This document shows positions 1 through 10,445 of a DNA stretch of 38,811 nt, piece by piece; the first letter of the stretch is position 1; each line of letters begins with the position of its first letter. Source of the stretch: an uncultured Myxococcales bacterium. GTDB lineage: Bacteria; Myxococcota_A; Polyangia; Polyangiales; Houyiibacteriaceae. The stretch covers positions 1-38,811 of the forward strand of contig CALCTH010000530.1 of the NCBI GenBank assembly GCA_937893795.1, given 5' to 3'. The position numbers and the translations under genes were made by a program. The notes under the pieces are model-generated. The model was not told the DNA's origin. It did not search any database and saw nothing but the letters and a program-made list of their open reading frames with translations.

Positions 1-35
1 AGGATATGGTCGCCGAGGCCGGCGCCGCCGAGTAG
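1..35 (+). CDS. Possible C-terminal tail of an upstream gene (partial)
   Basis: An open frame enters from the left edge and ends at TAG 33-35, reading [10 protein letters not shown]. Third positions are mostly G or C. The hairpin that follows at 40-93 would suit the end of a gene. The piece is too short to identify. Confidence 0.25.
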   Translation, partial: DMVAEAGAAE

Positions 36-39
36 CTCG

Positions 40-93
40 GGGCGCGCCGCCCGGAGCGATGGTACGTTCACGTGGTCCCCGGGCGGCGCGCCC
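40..93 (+). terminator. 15-bp perfect hairpin in the prkA leader
   Basis: Bases 40-54 and 79-93 are perfect reverse complements (15 bp, almost all G/C) around a 24-nt loop. No T-run follows. It lies 24 bp before the prkA start and 4 bp after a possible upstream stop, so it could be a terminator for the previous gene, an attenuator in the prkA leader, or a processing site. Confidence 0.5.
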
Positions 94-117
94 TGGGACG
101 GCCTAGGAGGCAAACAC

Positions 118-2166
<2,049 letters not shown>

Positions 2167-2259
2167 GTCGTTCTCGGTCGCTACCAGATCCGGCGCGGGC
2201 GTCCGGCCGCGGAGCTCCCCGAGGGCACGCGGCAGGACGCGCGCAAGCACACGCGGCAC

Positions 2260-2547
2260 GTGCTGCGACCCGACGCGGACGCGGTCGAGGCCTTTCTCGC
2301 GAGGCCGGACGCCGAGGCCTTCGGCGTCTTCCGCGTGCGCTACGAGGCGACGGTGGCGCGGCGCTTCGCGGAGGATCGCACGCCCTTCGATGCGCTCGCG
2401 GCCCTCGCGCGCGAGGGCGAGGTCTTTCTCGGCTGCGCGTGTCCGACGAAGCGTCAGGCGCATCCGGAGCGCTGCCATACGGCGCTGGCGCTCGCGTTCA
2501 TGAAGACGCACTACCCCGACCTGCGGATCCGCGACGAGGTGCGCTAG
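2260..2547 (+). CDS. Small Cys-containing conserved protein (start uncertain; frame opens at 2167)
   Basis: The product ends with a core reading FLGCACPTKRQAHPERCHT and LAFMKTHYPDL, giving three Cys and two His that could form a metal or redox site. I recall this arrangement in small uncharacterised bacterial proteins, but cannot name a family. GTG 2260 is the first canonical start, yet the coding signal begins earlier. From 2167, the base after the prkA stop and in the same frame, the codons are nearly all G/C-ending and read VVLGRYQIRRGRPAAELPEG and onward. No ATG, GTG or TTG lies in frame before 2260. The real protein is probably about 30 residues longer, by a non-standard start, readthrough of the prkA TGA, or a sequence error at codon 2170-2172 (GTT). 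Confidence 0.7.
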   Translation: MLRPDADAVEAFLARPDAEAFGVFRVRYEATVARRFAEDRTPFDALAALAREGEVFLGCACPTKRQAHPERCHTALALAFMKTHYPDLRIRDEVR

Positions 2548-2564
2548 CTGCGACGCCGGCGTAC

Positions 2565-2570
2565 TAGCCT
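2565..2570 (+). promoter_or_regulatory. -10-like hexamer TAGCCT
   Basis: TAGCCT ends 6 nt before ATG 2577, which has no Shine-Dalgarno sequence. This fits a leaderless start. Confidence 0.4.
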
Positions 2571-2576
2571 GGATCC

Positions 2577-2969
2577 ATGAGGGAGGATCGCGTCGACGCG
2601 GCGCCGGTGAAGCGGCTGGTGCTCATCTATGCCGCCGACTTCACCCTCGGCGGTGCGCTTCGCTACGCCGTCGAGCGTGTACGCCGCCGGAAGGACCCCT
2701 GCGCGCTCTGCGACATCACGTACGAGGGCCTGCGGGAGGGCGCCGCGTGGAAGGCCTGTCGCGTGGCGTTCCCGGTGCCCGTGGACGCCGCGTACCGGGA
2801 TCAGCTCACGCCCGCGATGGCCGAGGCCGCCGGCGGAGCCTTTCCCTGCATCCTGGCGGAGCACGCGGACGGGCGTTTCACGCGCCGGGTGGGCTCTGCC
2901 GCCATCGAGGCGTGCCGCGATGACCCGGCGCCCGTGGACTGCCTCGCCGGCCTGCTCGCCCCGGCCTGA
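2577..2969 (+). CDS. Hypothetical protein with a CALC motif
   Basis: A 130-residue soluble protein. After a short lead it reads RLVLIYAADFTLGGALRYAV, then KDPCALCDITYEG with a C-x-x-C pair around residues 42-45, and two more Cys later. Similar small proteins with a YxAD...CxLC pattern occur widely without an assigned role, and a thiol or metal site is possible. It starts at ATG 2577 after a -10-like TAGCCT. It lies 29 bp after the previous gene and 37 bp before the next, on the same strand. No function is assigned. Confidence 0.7.
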   Translation: MREDRVDAAPVKRLVLIYAADFTLGGALRYAVERVRRRKDPCALCDITYEGLREGAAWKACRVAFPVPVDAAYRDQLTPAMAEAAGGAFPCILAEHADGRFTRRVGSAAIEACRDDPAPVDCLAGLLAPA

Positions 2970-3006
2970 GCCGTCACGCCGCGGGCGAACGCCCGTCCAA
3001 CGAAGC

Positions 3007-3243
3007 GTGAACGTGATCGGATTCGCGGTCGTGGCCGCTCTGGTCGCCCTGGCCTACCGCGCGTGGCGCGTGAAACGGGAGGCGTCCCCGGCGGGCCTCT
3101 GGAAGCAGCTCCTTCGCCTGACCCACGACCGGAAGGTCGCCGAGCGGCTCGTGGCCGCCGAGCAGAAGCGCGCCCCCGTGGTCAGCGAGGCGGTGGCGCT
3201 CCGCCGCGCCATCCGGCGGCTGGAAGCGGACCGGCGCCGCTAG
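3007..3243 (+). CDS. Small single-pass membrane protein, hypothetical
   Basis: A 78-residue product starting at GTG 3007 (GTG 3013 is an alternative). One hydrophobic helix near the N-terminus (VIGFAVVAALVALAY) is followed by a basic, charged, helical tail rich in Arg and Lys (HDRKVAERLVAAEQKR). The likely topology is an N-terminal anchor with a cytoplasmic tail. No family was recognised. GC-rich third positions along the frame and the clean stop at 3241-3243 support it being real. Confidence 0.6.
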   Translation: MNVIGFAVVAALVALAYRAWRVKREASPAGLWKQLLRLTHDRKVAERLVAAEQKRAPVVSEAVALRRAIRRLEADRRR

Positions 3244-3273
3244 CCGCGCCAAGCGACTACCTGGCCCCGCCCC

Positions 3274-3876
3274 TCACCAGGCCACGACCTCGATCTCCGG
3301 CCACAGAGCCCTCCAGCGCTCCGTCTTGCGCCGGTAGGTCGCTTCGGAGGCGAGGGCGCGGTTCGGGCGGACGCGGAGCGCGAAGAGGTCCTCGAGACCA
3401 AAGGGCGCGTTGACGTTGCCGTCCGGCGCGAGGGCGATGGCCGTCGTGGTCGTGGGCCAGTGGTGCATCGCATCGAGGACGGAGGTGAAGGGGCGGACGG
3501 CGTAGCCGAAATGCGCCTCGTACCACTCGTGCACGCGCGCCTGGTTCACGACCTCGATGGGCCAGGGGAAGCGTGGGCCAAGGAGCGTCTCGAGGCGGGC
3601 GCGGGCCTCCTCTTCCGCGTGCGGGTTCTCGGCGTCGAAGTAGACGACGTCGAGGTCGGCGATCCCATGATGCGCGTCGCGCCCCGTGAGCGCGTTCCAT
3701 ACGGTGCCCACCACGGCGCCCGCAGCGACGGCGCCCGCCGGGAGGCCCAGCGTGGCGAGCGCGCCAAGCGCCCGGTCCAGGGCCGGAGAGCCTCGAACGA
3801 TACGGAGAAGCTCGCTGGCGCGGGCGTCGCCCATCGCCGTGGGGTCCGGCCTCACTCGAAGCGGATCCGGCTCCAT
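3274..3876 (-). CDS. Nucleotidyltransferase family protein (NTP_transf_6-like)
   Basis: A 200-residue protein resembling the bacterial nucleotidyltransferase-like family of COG3575 type. Visible motifs are the GTVWN segment, then the D-x-D-containing GIADLDVVYFD at about residues 71-81, and a conserved C-terminal segment with NAPFGLEDLFALRVRPN. The DLD pair would be the metal-binding acidic residues. Substrates of this family are unknown. ATG at 3876 has a TAGGAT hexamer (minus strand) ending 6 nt upstream and no clear Shine-Dalgarno; Met15 is an alternative start. The gene is convergent with the small membrane-protein gene. Confidence 0.8.
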   Translation of the reverse strand: MEPDPLRVRPDPTAMGDARASELLRIVRGSPALDRALGALATLGLPAGAVAAGAVVGTVWNALTGRDAHHGIADLDVVYFDAENPHAEEEARARLETLLGPRFPWPIEVVNQARVHEWYEAHFGYAVRPFTSVLDAMHHWPTTTTAIALAPDGNVNAPFGLEDLFALRVRPNRALASEATYRRKTERWRALWPEIEVVAW

Positions 3877-3882
3877 GACGGC

Positions 3883-3888
3883 ATCCTA
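3883..3888 (-). promoter_or_regulatory. -10-like hexamer TAGGAT
   Basis: On the minus strand TAGGAT ends 6 nt before the ATG at 3876, consistent with a leaderless transcript. Confidence 0.4.
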
Positions 3889-4006
3889 GCCCCACTTCGA
3901 CATGCCGGTCGGTGGTTGCGTCGAGGCGCCGGCCGCCTTTGGTACCTTCCGAGGCCCGGCGGGTCGGGGCGGGAGGGCTTCCTGCGCGCCGCCGGTGGAG
4001 GCCCGC

Positions 4007-5536
4007 ATGAAGATCCCGCTGACCGTCGCCGACTACTTCCGCCGCGCCGCGCAGGTCCATGGACCGCGCACCGCCGTCGTGGACGAGCCGATGGACGACG
4101 GCCTGGGGGAGCTCAGCTGGTCCCGCTTCGACGCCATGGCGCGCGGTCAGGCGGCGCGCCGCGACGCGCTGGGCTTCGCGCCCGGCGACCGGGTGGCGAT
4201 GGTCTCGCAGAACGCGGCGCGGCTGCTCGTCTCGCTCCACGGCGTGTGCAGCTGGGGACGGGTCTTCGTGCCCATCAACTTCCGCCTGAACGCGGACGAG
4301 ATCCGCTACATCGTCCGGCACTCCGGCGCGCGCATGCTCCTCTTCGACAAGTCGCTGCGCACGGAGGTCGAGGGCCTGGACGTCGAGCACAAGATCCAGC
4401 TGGGCCTCGCCACGGACGAGCGCGTCTTCGGCGGTGAAGGCGACCCGCAGCCCTGGGCCGGCGATGAGGACGCGACGGCGACCATCAACTACACCTCGGG
4501 CACGACGGCCCAGCCCAAGGGCGTGCAGCTCACGCACCGCAACCTTTGGCTCAACGCCGCCATCTTCGGGCTCCACGCCGGCGTGAGCGAGCGCGACGCC
4601 TACCTGCACACGCTGCCCATGTTCCACTGCAACGGCTGGGGCATGCCCTTCGTGCTCGCCGGCATGGGCGCCAAGCAGGTCGTGCTCCGCGCCGTCGACG
4701 GCGCCGAAATCCTCCGGCGCATCGAGGCCCACGGCATCACGCTCATGTGCGGCGCCCCGGCGGTGCTCGCGCGCGTGCTGGATGCCGCCAAGGCCTGGGA
4801 CGGCCCCATCCCCGGTGCGGGCAAGGTGCGCTTCGTGACCGCCGGCGCGCCGCCGCCGACCCGTACCATCGAGCGCGTCGAGACCGAGCTGGGGTGGGAG
4901 CTCATGCAGATCTACGGGCTCACGGAGACCGCGCCGCTCCTCACCATCAACCGCGTGCGCCCGGAGGACGACGCGCTCACCCCGGCCGAGCGCGCCGCGC
5001 GGCTCTCCCGGGCCGGCGCGCCCGCCATCGGCGTCGAGCTGAAGATCAGCGACGAGGGCGAGGTTCTCGCCCGCTCCAACCACGTGCTCGAGGGCTACTG
5101 GGAGCGCCCGGACGCGAGCGCCGAGGCGCTCCGGGACGGCTGGTTCCACACCGGCGACGGCGGGCGCCTCGACGACGAGTGTCACGTCACCATCACGGAC
5201 CGAAAGAAGGACGTGATCATCACCGGCGGCGAGAACGTGTCATCCGTGGAGGTCGAGGACGTGCTCTTCAGCCACCCGGCGGTCGCCGAGGCGGCGGTCA
5301 TCGGCGTGCCCGACGCGAAGTGGGGCGAGATGGTCAAGGCGCTGGTCGTGCTCGCGCCGGACGCCGAGGCCAGCGAGGCGGACCTCATCCACCACTGCCG
5401 GCAGAAGCTCGCCCACTACAAATGCCCGAAGTCCATCGAGTTCCGGGCGGTGCTCGCGCGGACGGCGACGGGCAAGCTCCAGAAGTACAAGCTCCGTGCG
5501 CCCTACTGGGAGGGCATGGACAAGCAGGTCAACTGA
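4007..5536 (+). CDS. Acyl-CoA synthetase (AMP-forming), fatty-acid CoA ligase type
   Basis: A 509-residue adenylate-forming enzyme. The AMP-binding core carries the P-loop-like YTSGTTAQPKG, then the aromatic/Gly motif MQIYGLTETAP, GWFHTGDGG, the hinge DRKKDVIITGGENVSS, and the C-terminal lysine motif TGKLQKYKLR. The likely reaction is fatty acid + ATP + CoA to acyl-CoA, most like the medium- or long-chain AlkK/FadD group; the exact chain length cannot be told. ATG 4007 is chosen because GGTGGAG (3994-4000) sits 6 nt upstream and the protein aligns with family N-termini (MKIPLTVADYFRRAA). A longer in-frame ATG at 3902 lacks this support. It would feed the beta-oxidation genes at 32.6-35.1 kb, though it is not linked to them. 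Confidence 0.92.
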   Translation: MKIPLTVADYFRRAAQVHGPRTAVVDEPMDDGLGELSWSRFDAMARGQAARRDALGFAPGDRVAMVSQNAARLLVSLHGVCSWGRVFVPINFRLNADEIRYIVRHSGARMLLFDKSLRTEVEGLDVEHKIQLGLATDERVFGGEGDPQPWAGDEDATATINYTSGTTAQPKGVQLTHRNLWLNAAIFGLHAGVSERDAYLHTLPMFHCNGWGMPFVLAGMGAKQVVLRAVDGAEILRRIEAHGITLMCGAPAVLARVLDAAKAWDGPIPGAGKVRFVTAGAPPPTRTIERVETELGWELMQIYGLTETAPLLTINRVRPEDDALTPAERAARLSRAGAPAIGVELKISDEGEVLARSNHVLEGYWERPDASAEALRDGWFHTGDGGRLDDECHVTITDRKKDVIITGGENVSSVEVEDVLFSHPAVAEAAVIGVPDAKWGEMVKALVVLAPDAEASEADLIHHCRQKLAHYKCPKSIEFRAVLARTATGKLQKYKLRAPYWEGMDKQVN

Positions 5537-5542
5537 GGCCCC

Positions 5543-6019
5543 TCAGGCCGTCGCGGCCAGGCGGCGCTGCAGGCGTCCGATCCACACCGCGAGCTCCTCG
5601 TCGAACTCCGCGGCCGTGCTCGGAAAGCGCAGGCCGGACGACGGGATGGCGATGCTCGCCGTCCGCGCCGTCATGCGCAGGATCTGGTTCTCGGTGAGCA
5701 TCATGAAGCGGTTGACCGCGGCGCGGTGCGTCTTGAACCAGTCGACGAAGTGAAGGCCCACCGTGGTCCCGTAGTCGAGGATGCCCTCGAAGGACCACGC
5801 GATGTAGATTCGGCGCCCGCGGCGCCCGTACTCGTCGGCCACGATCTGGGACATCCTCTCCGTCGCCCAGCGGGCTCCCTCGATGGTCACGTGCCCCTGG
5901 GCATGGAGCAGGTAGATGCGCTCCTGGAGGCGCCAGGACGACCCCTGCGACGCGCCGTAGTCCACCTCGGCGTGAGGCTGGCCGTGTCTCTCGAGGAGCT
6001 CTGCGAGGCGGTCACCCAT
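5543..6019 (-). CDS. Hypothetical protein, possible STAS/SpoIIAA-like fold
   Basis: A 158-residue protein starting at ATG 6019, which is preceded almost directly by AGGAGG. The layout (short N-terminal strand region, HVTIEGARWATERMSQIV, a hydrophobic strand RIYIAWSFEG, long amphipathic helices and a final helix ending EFDEELAVWIGRL) resembles small STAS/SpoIIAA-like proteins common in myxobacteria. This is pattern resemblance only. It is convergent with the acyl-CoA synthetase (6 bp between stops) and divergent from the 6-phosphogluconate dehydrogenase. No catalytic motif is seen. Confidence 0.65.
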   Translation of the reverse strand: MGDRLAELLERHGQPHAEVDYGASQGSSWRLQERIYLLHAQGHVTIEGARWATERMSQIVADEYGRRGRRIYIAWSFEGILDYGTTVGLHFVDWFKTHRAAVNRFMMLTENQILRMTARTASIAIPSSGLRFPSTAAEFDEELAVWIGRLQRRLAATA

Positions 6020-6110
6020 GGCCTCCTGGGGAAATCGACGCCCGCACCCCGGAGTGAAGGGGCGAAGGGGTAGGCATACGGCGACGCGGTCGAGCTGGTA
6101 CACCGGGGCC

Positions 6111-7517
6111 ATGAGCACTTCGGAAGTCGGAACGAACGACGTCGGGATCATCGGACTGGGCGTCATGGGTCAGTCGCTGGCGCGAAACTTCGCGCGGAAG
6201 GGCTTTCGCGTGGCGGGCTTCGACCTGGACCCCGAGGCCGGGCGGCGGCTTCAGGCGGCCGAGCCCGGGCACGAGTTCGCCATCGCCGAGGACGCGGCCG
6301 CCTTCGTTCGGAGCCTCGAGCGGCCGCGCCGGGTGCTCATGATGGTCAACGCCGGCAAGGCCGTGGACGCCGTGCTGGCCGGCCTCGCGCCGCATCTCGA
6401 GCAGGACGACATCGTCGTCGACGGCGGCAACAGCCTCTTCCACGACACGGAGCGCCGCGCCGACGACGCGAGGTCCTGGCGCTTCGTCGGCATGGGCGTC
6501 AGCGGGGGCGAGAAGGGCGCGCTCGAAGGTCCCTCGATGATGCCCGGCGGCGACGTGGAGGCCTGGGAGCGGCTTCGGCCCGCGCTCGAGAAGGTCGCCG
6601 CCGTGGGCACCGCGGGCCCCTGCGTCACGCATTGCGGGACCGGCGCGGCGGGCCACTTCGTGAAGATGGTCCACAACGGCATCGAGTACGGCGACATGCA
6701 GCTCATCGCCGAGACGGCGGCGCTGCTCCGCCGCGGCCTCGGGCAGGGTGGGGCCGAGGTCGCCGAGACCTTCGCGACGTGGAACGAAGGCGAGCTCGAG
6801 TCCTATCTCATCGAGATCACGGCGGCGATCTTCCGAACGGCGGACCCGACGAATCCGGACCGGCTGCTCGTCGACGCCATCCTCGACCGCGCCGGACAGA
6901 AGGGCACGGGCCGCTGGACCGTGCTCGCCGCCATCGAGATGGGCATCCCCATTCCAACCATCGCGGCGGCCGTCGACGCGCGCGGTCTGAGCTCCTTCAA
7001 GGCCCTTCGCGTCGCGGCGGAGCCCGCGCTCGGCCTCGGCCGGGGCCGCATCGGGGAGCTCGGCGCCGACGACCTCCGCGACGCCCTCTATTGCGCCAAG
7101 GTCGCCAGCTACGCGCAGGGCTTCTGGATGCTCCGCACGGCGAGCGAGGAGAAGGGCTACGGCACCGATCTCAGCGCCATCGCCCGCATCTGGACCGCCG
7201 GCTGCATCATCCGCGCGCGCTTCCTCGAGCCCGTGGCCGAGGCGCTCGCGGAGGACCCGGAGCGTCCGCTGGCGCTCGCGCCGGTCTTCGCCGAGGAGCT
7301 CCGCCGCCGGGTTCCGGCCTTCCGCCGCGTGGTGGCCGCGGGCGCGCGGGCCGGCCTGCCCATCCCGGGCCTCGCGGCGAGCCTCACGTGGCTCGACACG
7401 CTCACGACGGCCGACGGCACGGCGAACGTGATCCAGGCGCAGCGCGACTACTTCGGGAGTCATACGTTCCGGCGGAAGGACGCGCCGGACGTGGCCGTGC
7501 ATCACGAGTGGGAGTGA
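6111..7517 (+). CDS. gnd: 6-phosphogluconate dehydrogenase, NADP+-dependent, decarboxylating
   Basis: A 468-residue protein, the standard length for the long form of the enzyme, which converts 6-phosphogluconate to ribulose 5-phosphate and CO2 in the oxidative pentose phosphate pathway. Visible: the Rossmann motif GLGVMGQSLARNFA near the N-terminus, the signature GNSLFHDTERR, the substrate-binding GVSGGEKGALEGPSMMPGG, KMVHNGIEYGDMQL with the catalytic Lys, and GQKGTGRWT. The C-terminal tail with QAQRDYFGSHTF completes the active site of the partner subunit. ATG 6111 has TACACC ending 6 nt upstream and no strong Shine-Dalgarno. Confidence 0.96.
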   Translation: MSTSEVGTNDVGIIGLGVMGQSLARNFARKGFRVAGFDLDPEAGRRLQAAEPGHEFAIAEDAAAFVRSLERPRRVLMMVNAGKAVDAVLAGLAPHLEQDDIVVDGGNSLFHDTERRADDARSWRFVGMGVSGGEKGALEGPSMMPGGDVEAWERLRPALEKVAAVGTAGPCVTHCGTGAAGHFVKMVHNGIEYGDMQLIAETAALLRRGLGQGGAEVAETFATWNEGELESYLIEITAAIFRTADPTNPDRLLVDAILDRAGQKGTGRWTVLAAIEMGIPIPTIAAAVDARGLSSFKALRVAAEPALGLGRGRIGELGADDLRDALYCAKVASYAQGFWMLRTASEEKGYGTDLSAIARIWTAGCIIRARFLEPVAEALAEDPERPLALAPVFAEELRRRVPAFRRVVAAGARAGLPIPGLAASLTWLDTLTTADGTANVIQAQRDYFGSHTFRRKDAPDVAVHHEWE

Positions 7518-7543
7518 GGCTCAAGGCGCCGGGGCCATCGCCG

Positions 7544-7549
7544 TACTCT
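7544..7549 (+). promoter_or_regulatory. -10-like hexamer TACTCT
   Basis: TACTCT ends 8 nt before ATG 7558, with no Shine-Dalgarno between them. Confidence 0.35.
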
Positions 7550-7557
7550 CTTTCACC

Positions 7558-7752
7558 ATGAGCTCCGTCAACGGCCTCTCCACGGGCGCCCAATACGCCG
7601 GCGCCATCTTCCAGAAGGTGCAGGGCGCCGCCGAGCAGAACGGCCGCGCTGCGCTTCAGCTGATCGAAGGCGCTGGTGCGCCGGCGAAGGTCGAGACCCC
7701 GCGGCAGTCCCTGAACGCGGCTAAGGGGCGAAACCTGAACGTCGTCGCCTGA
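7558..7752 (+). CDS. YjfB-like putative motility protein (small)
   Basis: A 64-residue protein: a small polar lead, a central helix (AGAIFQKVQGAAEQNGRAAL) and a short tail ending GRNLNVVA. The helix with Q/A-rich LQLIEGA and the terminal GxxLN motif resemble the YjfB family, annotated as putative motility proteins of unknown mechanism. The match is by eye and could be wrong. It lies between gnd and the histidine kinase gene on the same strand, 40 bp after gnd. Confidence 0.55.
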   Translation: MSSVNGLSTGAQYAGAIFQKVQGAAEQNGRAALQLIEGAGAPAKVETPRQSLNAAKGRNLNVVA

Positions 7753-7811
7753 GAGCGGCTTCCTCGAACGAGCGGCGCAGCTGCTAGGCTGCCGCCGGAG
7801 GACGAACCCGG

Positions 7812-9755
<1,944 letters not shown>

Positions 9756-9783
9756 AGGGCTGGGGCGGCGTGCGGAACGACGA

Positions 9784-9814
9784 CGGGCGGACCCCCGCGT
9801 GGGGAGCCCGCCCG
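9784..9814. terminator. Terminator-like hairpin between the kinase gene and the tRNA
   Basis: CGGGCGG (9784-9790) pairs with CCGCCCG (9808-9814), and inside it CCCC pairs with GGGG. It lies 28 bp after the kinase stop and 34 bp beyond the tRNA 3' end on the opposite strand, so it could terminate both. No T-run is visible. Confidence 0.5.
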
Positions 9815-9847
9815 CATCGACCCTGAGTGGCGGCCGCTGAGGCCGGG

Positions 9848-9921
9848 TGCCGATGGCTGGAGTCGAACCAGCGACCTAGCGCGTATGAAACGCCCGCTCT
9901 AGCCACCTGAGCTACATCGGC
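9848..9921 (-). tRNA. tRNA with CAU anticodon (probably Ile2, possibly elongator Met)
   Basis: A full cloverleaf on the minus strand: acceptor GCCGATG pairing perfectly with CATCGGC, discriminator A, D-arm GCTC/GAGC, anticodon loop TTCATAC, and T-arm GCTGG/CCAGC around TTCGACT. The anticodon is CAU. No CCA is encoded. The anticodon stem GGCGT/GCGCT with a G-U first pair, followed by AGGTC and the GCTGG/CCAGC T-stem, resembles bacterial tRNA-Ile2, whose C34 is changed to lysidine by TilS to read AUA. Elongator Met tRNAs usually have a different anticodon stem. Initiator is excluded, as it lacks the mismatched acceptor and GGG/CCC stem. Confidence 0.9.
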
Positions 9922-10025
9922 GTGAGGGAGCGGAAGTATGTGCGGCGGCGAGGGCCTGTCAACGTCGATCTCGGGGCCGGTGGGCGGTGTCCGCCCGCAC
10001 TTTTCGACCCGGGCCGCCCGTCTGC

Positions 10026-10031
10026 TAGCGT
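10026..10031 (+). promoter_or_regulatory. -10-like hexamer TAGCGT
   Basis: TAGCGT ends 7 nt before ATG 10039. A weak -35-like TTCGAC lies 18 bp upstream of it (hand-counted). Confidence 0.4.
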
Positions 10032-10038
10032 GCGCGCC

Positions 10039-10341
10039 ATGCGACGCGCGCTGACCCTCCTCGTGTTCCTCGGCCTCGCGGTCCCCGCGGCCGCCCAGGA
10101 CATGGGCGAGGACGCCGGCATGTCCGATGGCGGCATGTCCGACGGCGGCATGTCCGACGGCGGCGCGCCGGATGGCGGAGCCGGTGACGCCGGCACGGAC
10201 GCCGGCCAGGACATGGGCACCGGCGCGGCCGAGGACGTCGAGTTCTTCCTCGCCAAGGGCGGCGGCTGCGCCGCCGGGGGCGGGTCAGGCGCGCTCGGCG
10301 CGCTGATGCTCGCGGGCCTCCTCGCTCGTCGTCGCCGCTGA
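10039..10341 (+). CDS. Small secreted protein with MYXO-CTERM-type anchor
   Basis: A 100-residue protein. A signal peptide (about 1-20, ending AAAQ) is followed by an Asp/Gly/Met-rich low-complexity segment with MSDGG repeats. The C-terminus has the MYXO-CTERM pattern: Gly-rich GGGCAAGGGSG with an invariant Cys, a hydrophobic stretch (ALGALMLAGLLA) and RRRR. In myxobacteria such tails are taken to be cleaved and attached to the outer surface by a myxosortase-type system. The mature protein would be little more than a spacer plus an anchor, with no folded domain visible. It stands alone beside the tRNA, opposite in direction to the large surface-protein genes. Confidence 0.8.
   Translation: MRRALTLLVFLGLAVPAAAQDMGEDAGMSDGGMSDGGMSDGGAPDGGAGDAGTDAGQDMGTGAAEDVEFFLAKGGGCAAGGGSGALGALMLAGLLARRRR
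10120..10179 (+). repeat. 15-bp in-frame tandem repeat (MSDGG units)
   Basis: Three near-identical 15-bp units (10120-10134, 10135-10149, 10150-10164) and a diverged fourth encode MSDGG, MSDGG, MSDGG and APDGG. Because the unit is a multiple of three, slippage would change spacer length without a frameshift. Confidence 0.8.
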
Positions 10342-10372
10342 GCGGGCCTCGGCCGGAGCGTGCGGTGCGCCA

Positions 10373-10430
10373 TCGGATCCCTGAACGGCGACGGGCGCGC
10401 CGGCCCAAGCCGACGCGCCCGCCGCGCGTG
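10373..10430. repeat. 58-bp direct repeat, copy A, with terminator-like hairpin
   Basis: 55 of 58 bases match copy B (12614-12671) in the same orientation, by hand alignment. Inside, GGGCGCG...CGCGCCC arms form a hairpin with a short CAA/CGAA loop region. It sits 16 bp past the end of the minus-strand beta-helix gene, so it may act as that gene's terminator. Confidence 0.85.
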
Positions 10431-10445
10431 CCTACGGATTCTCCT

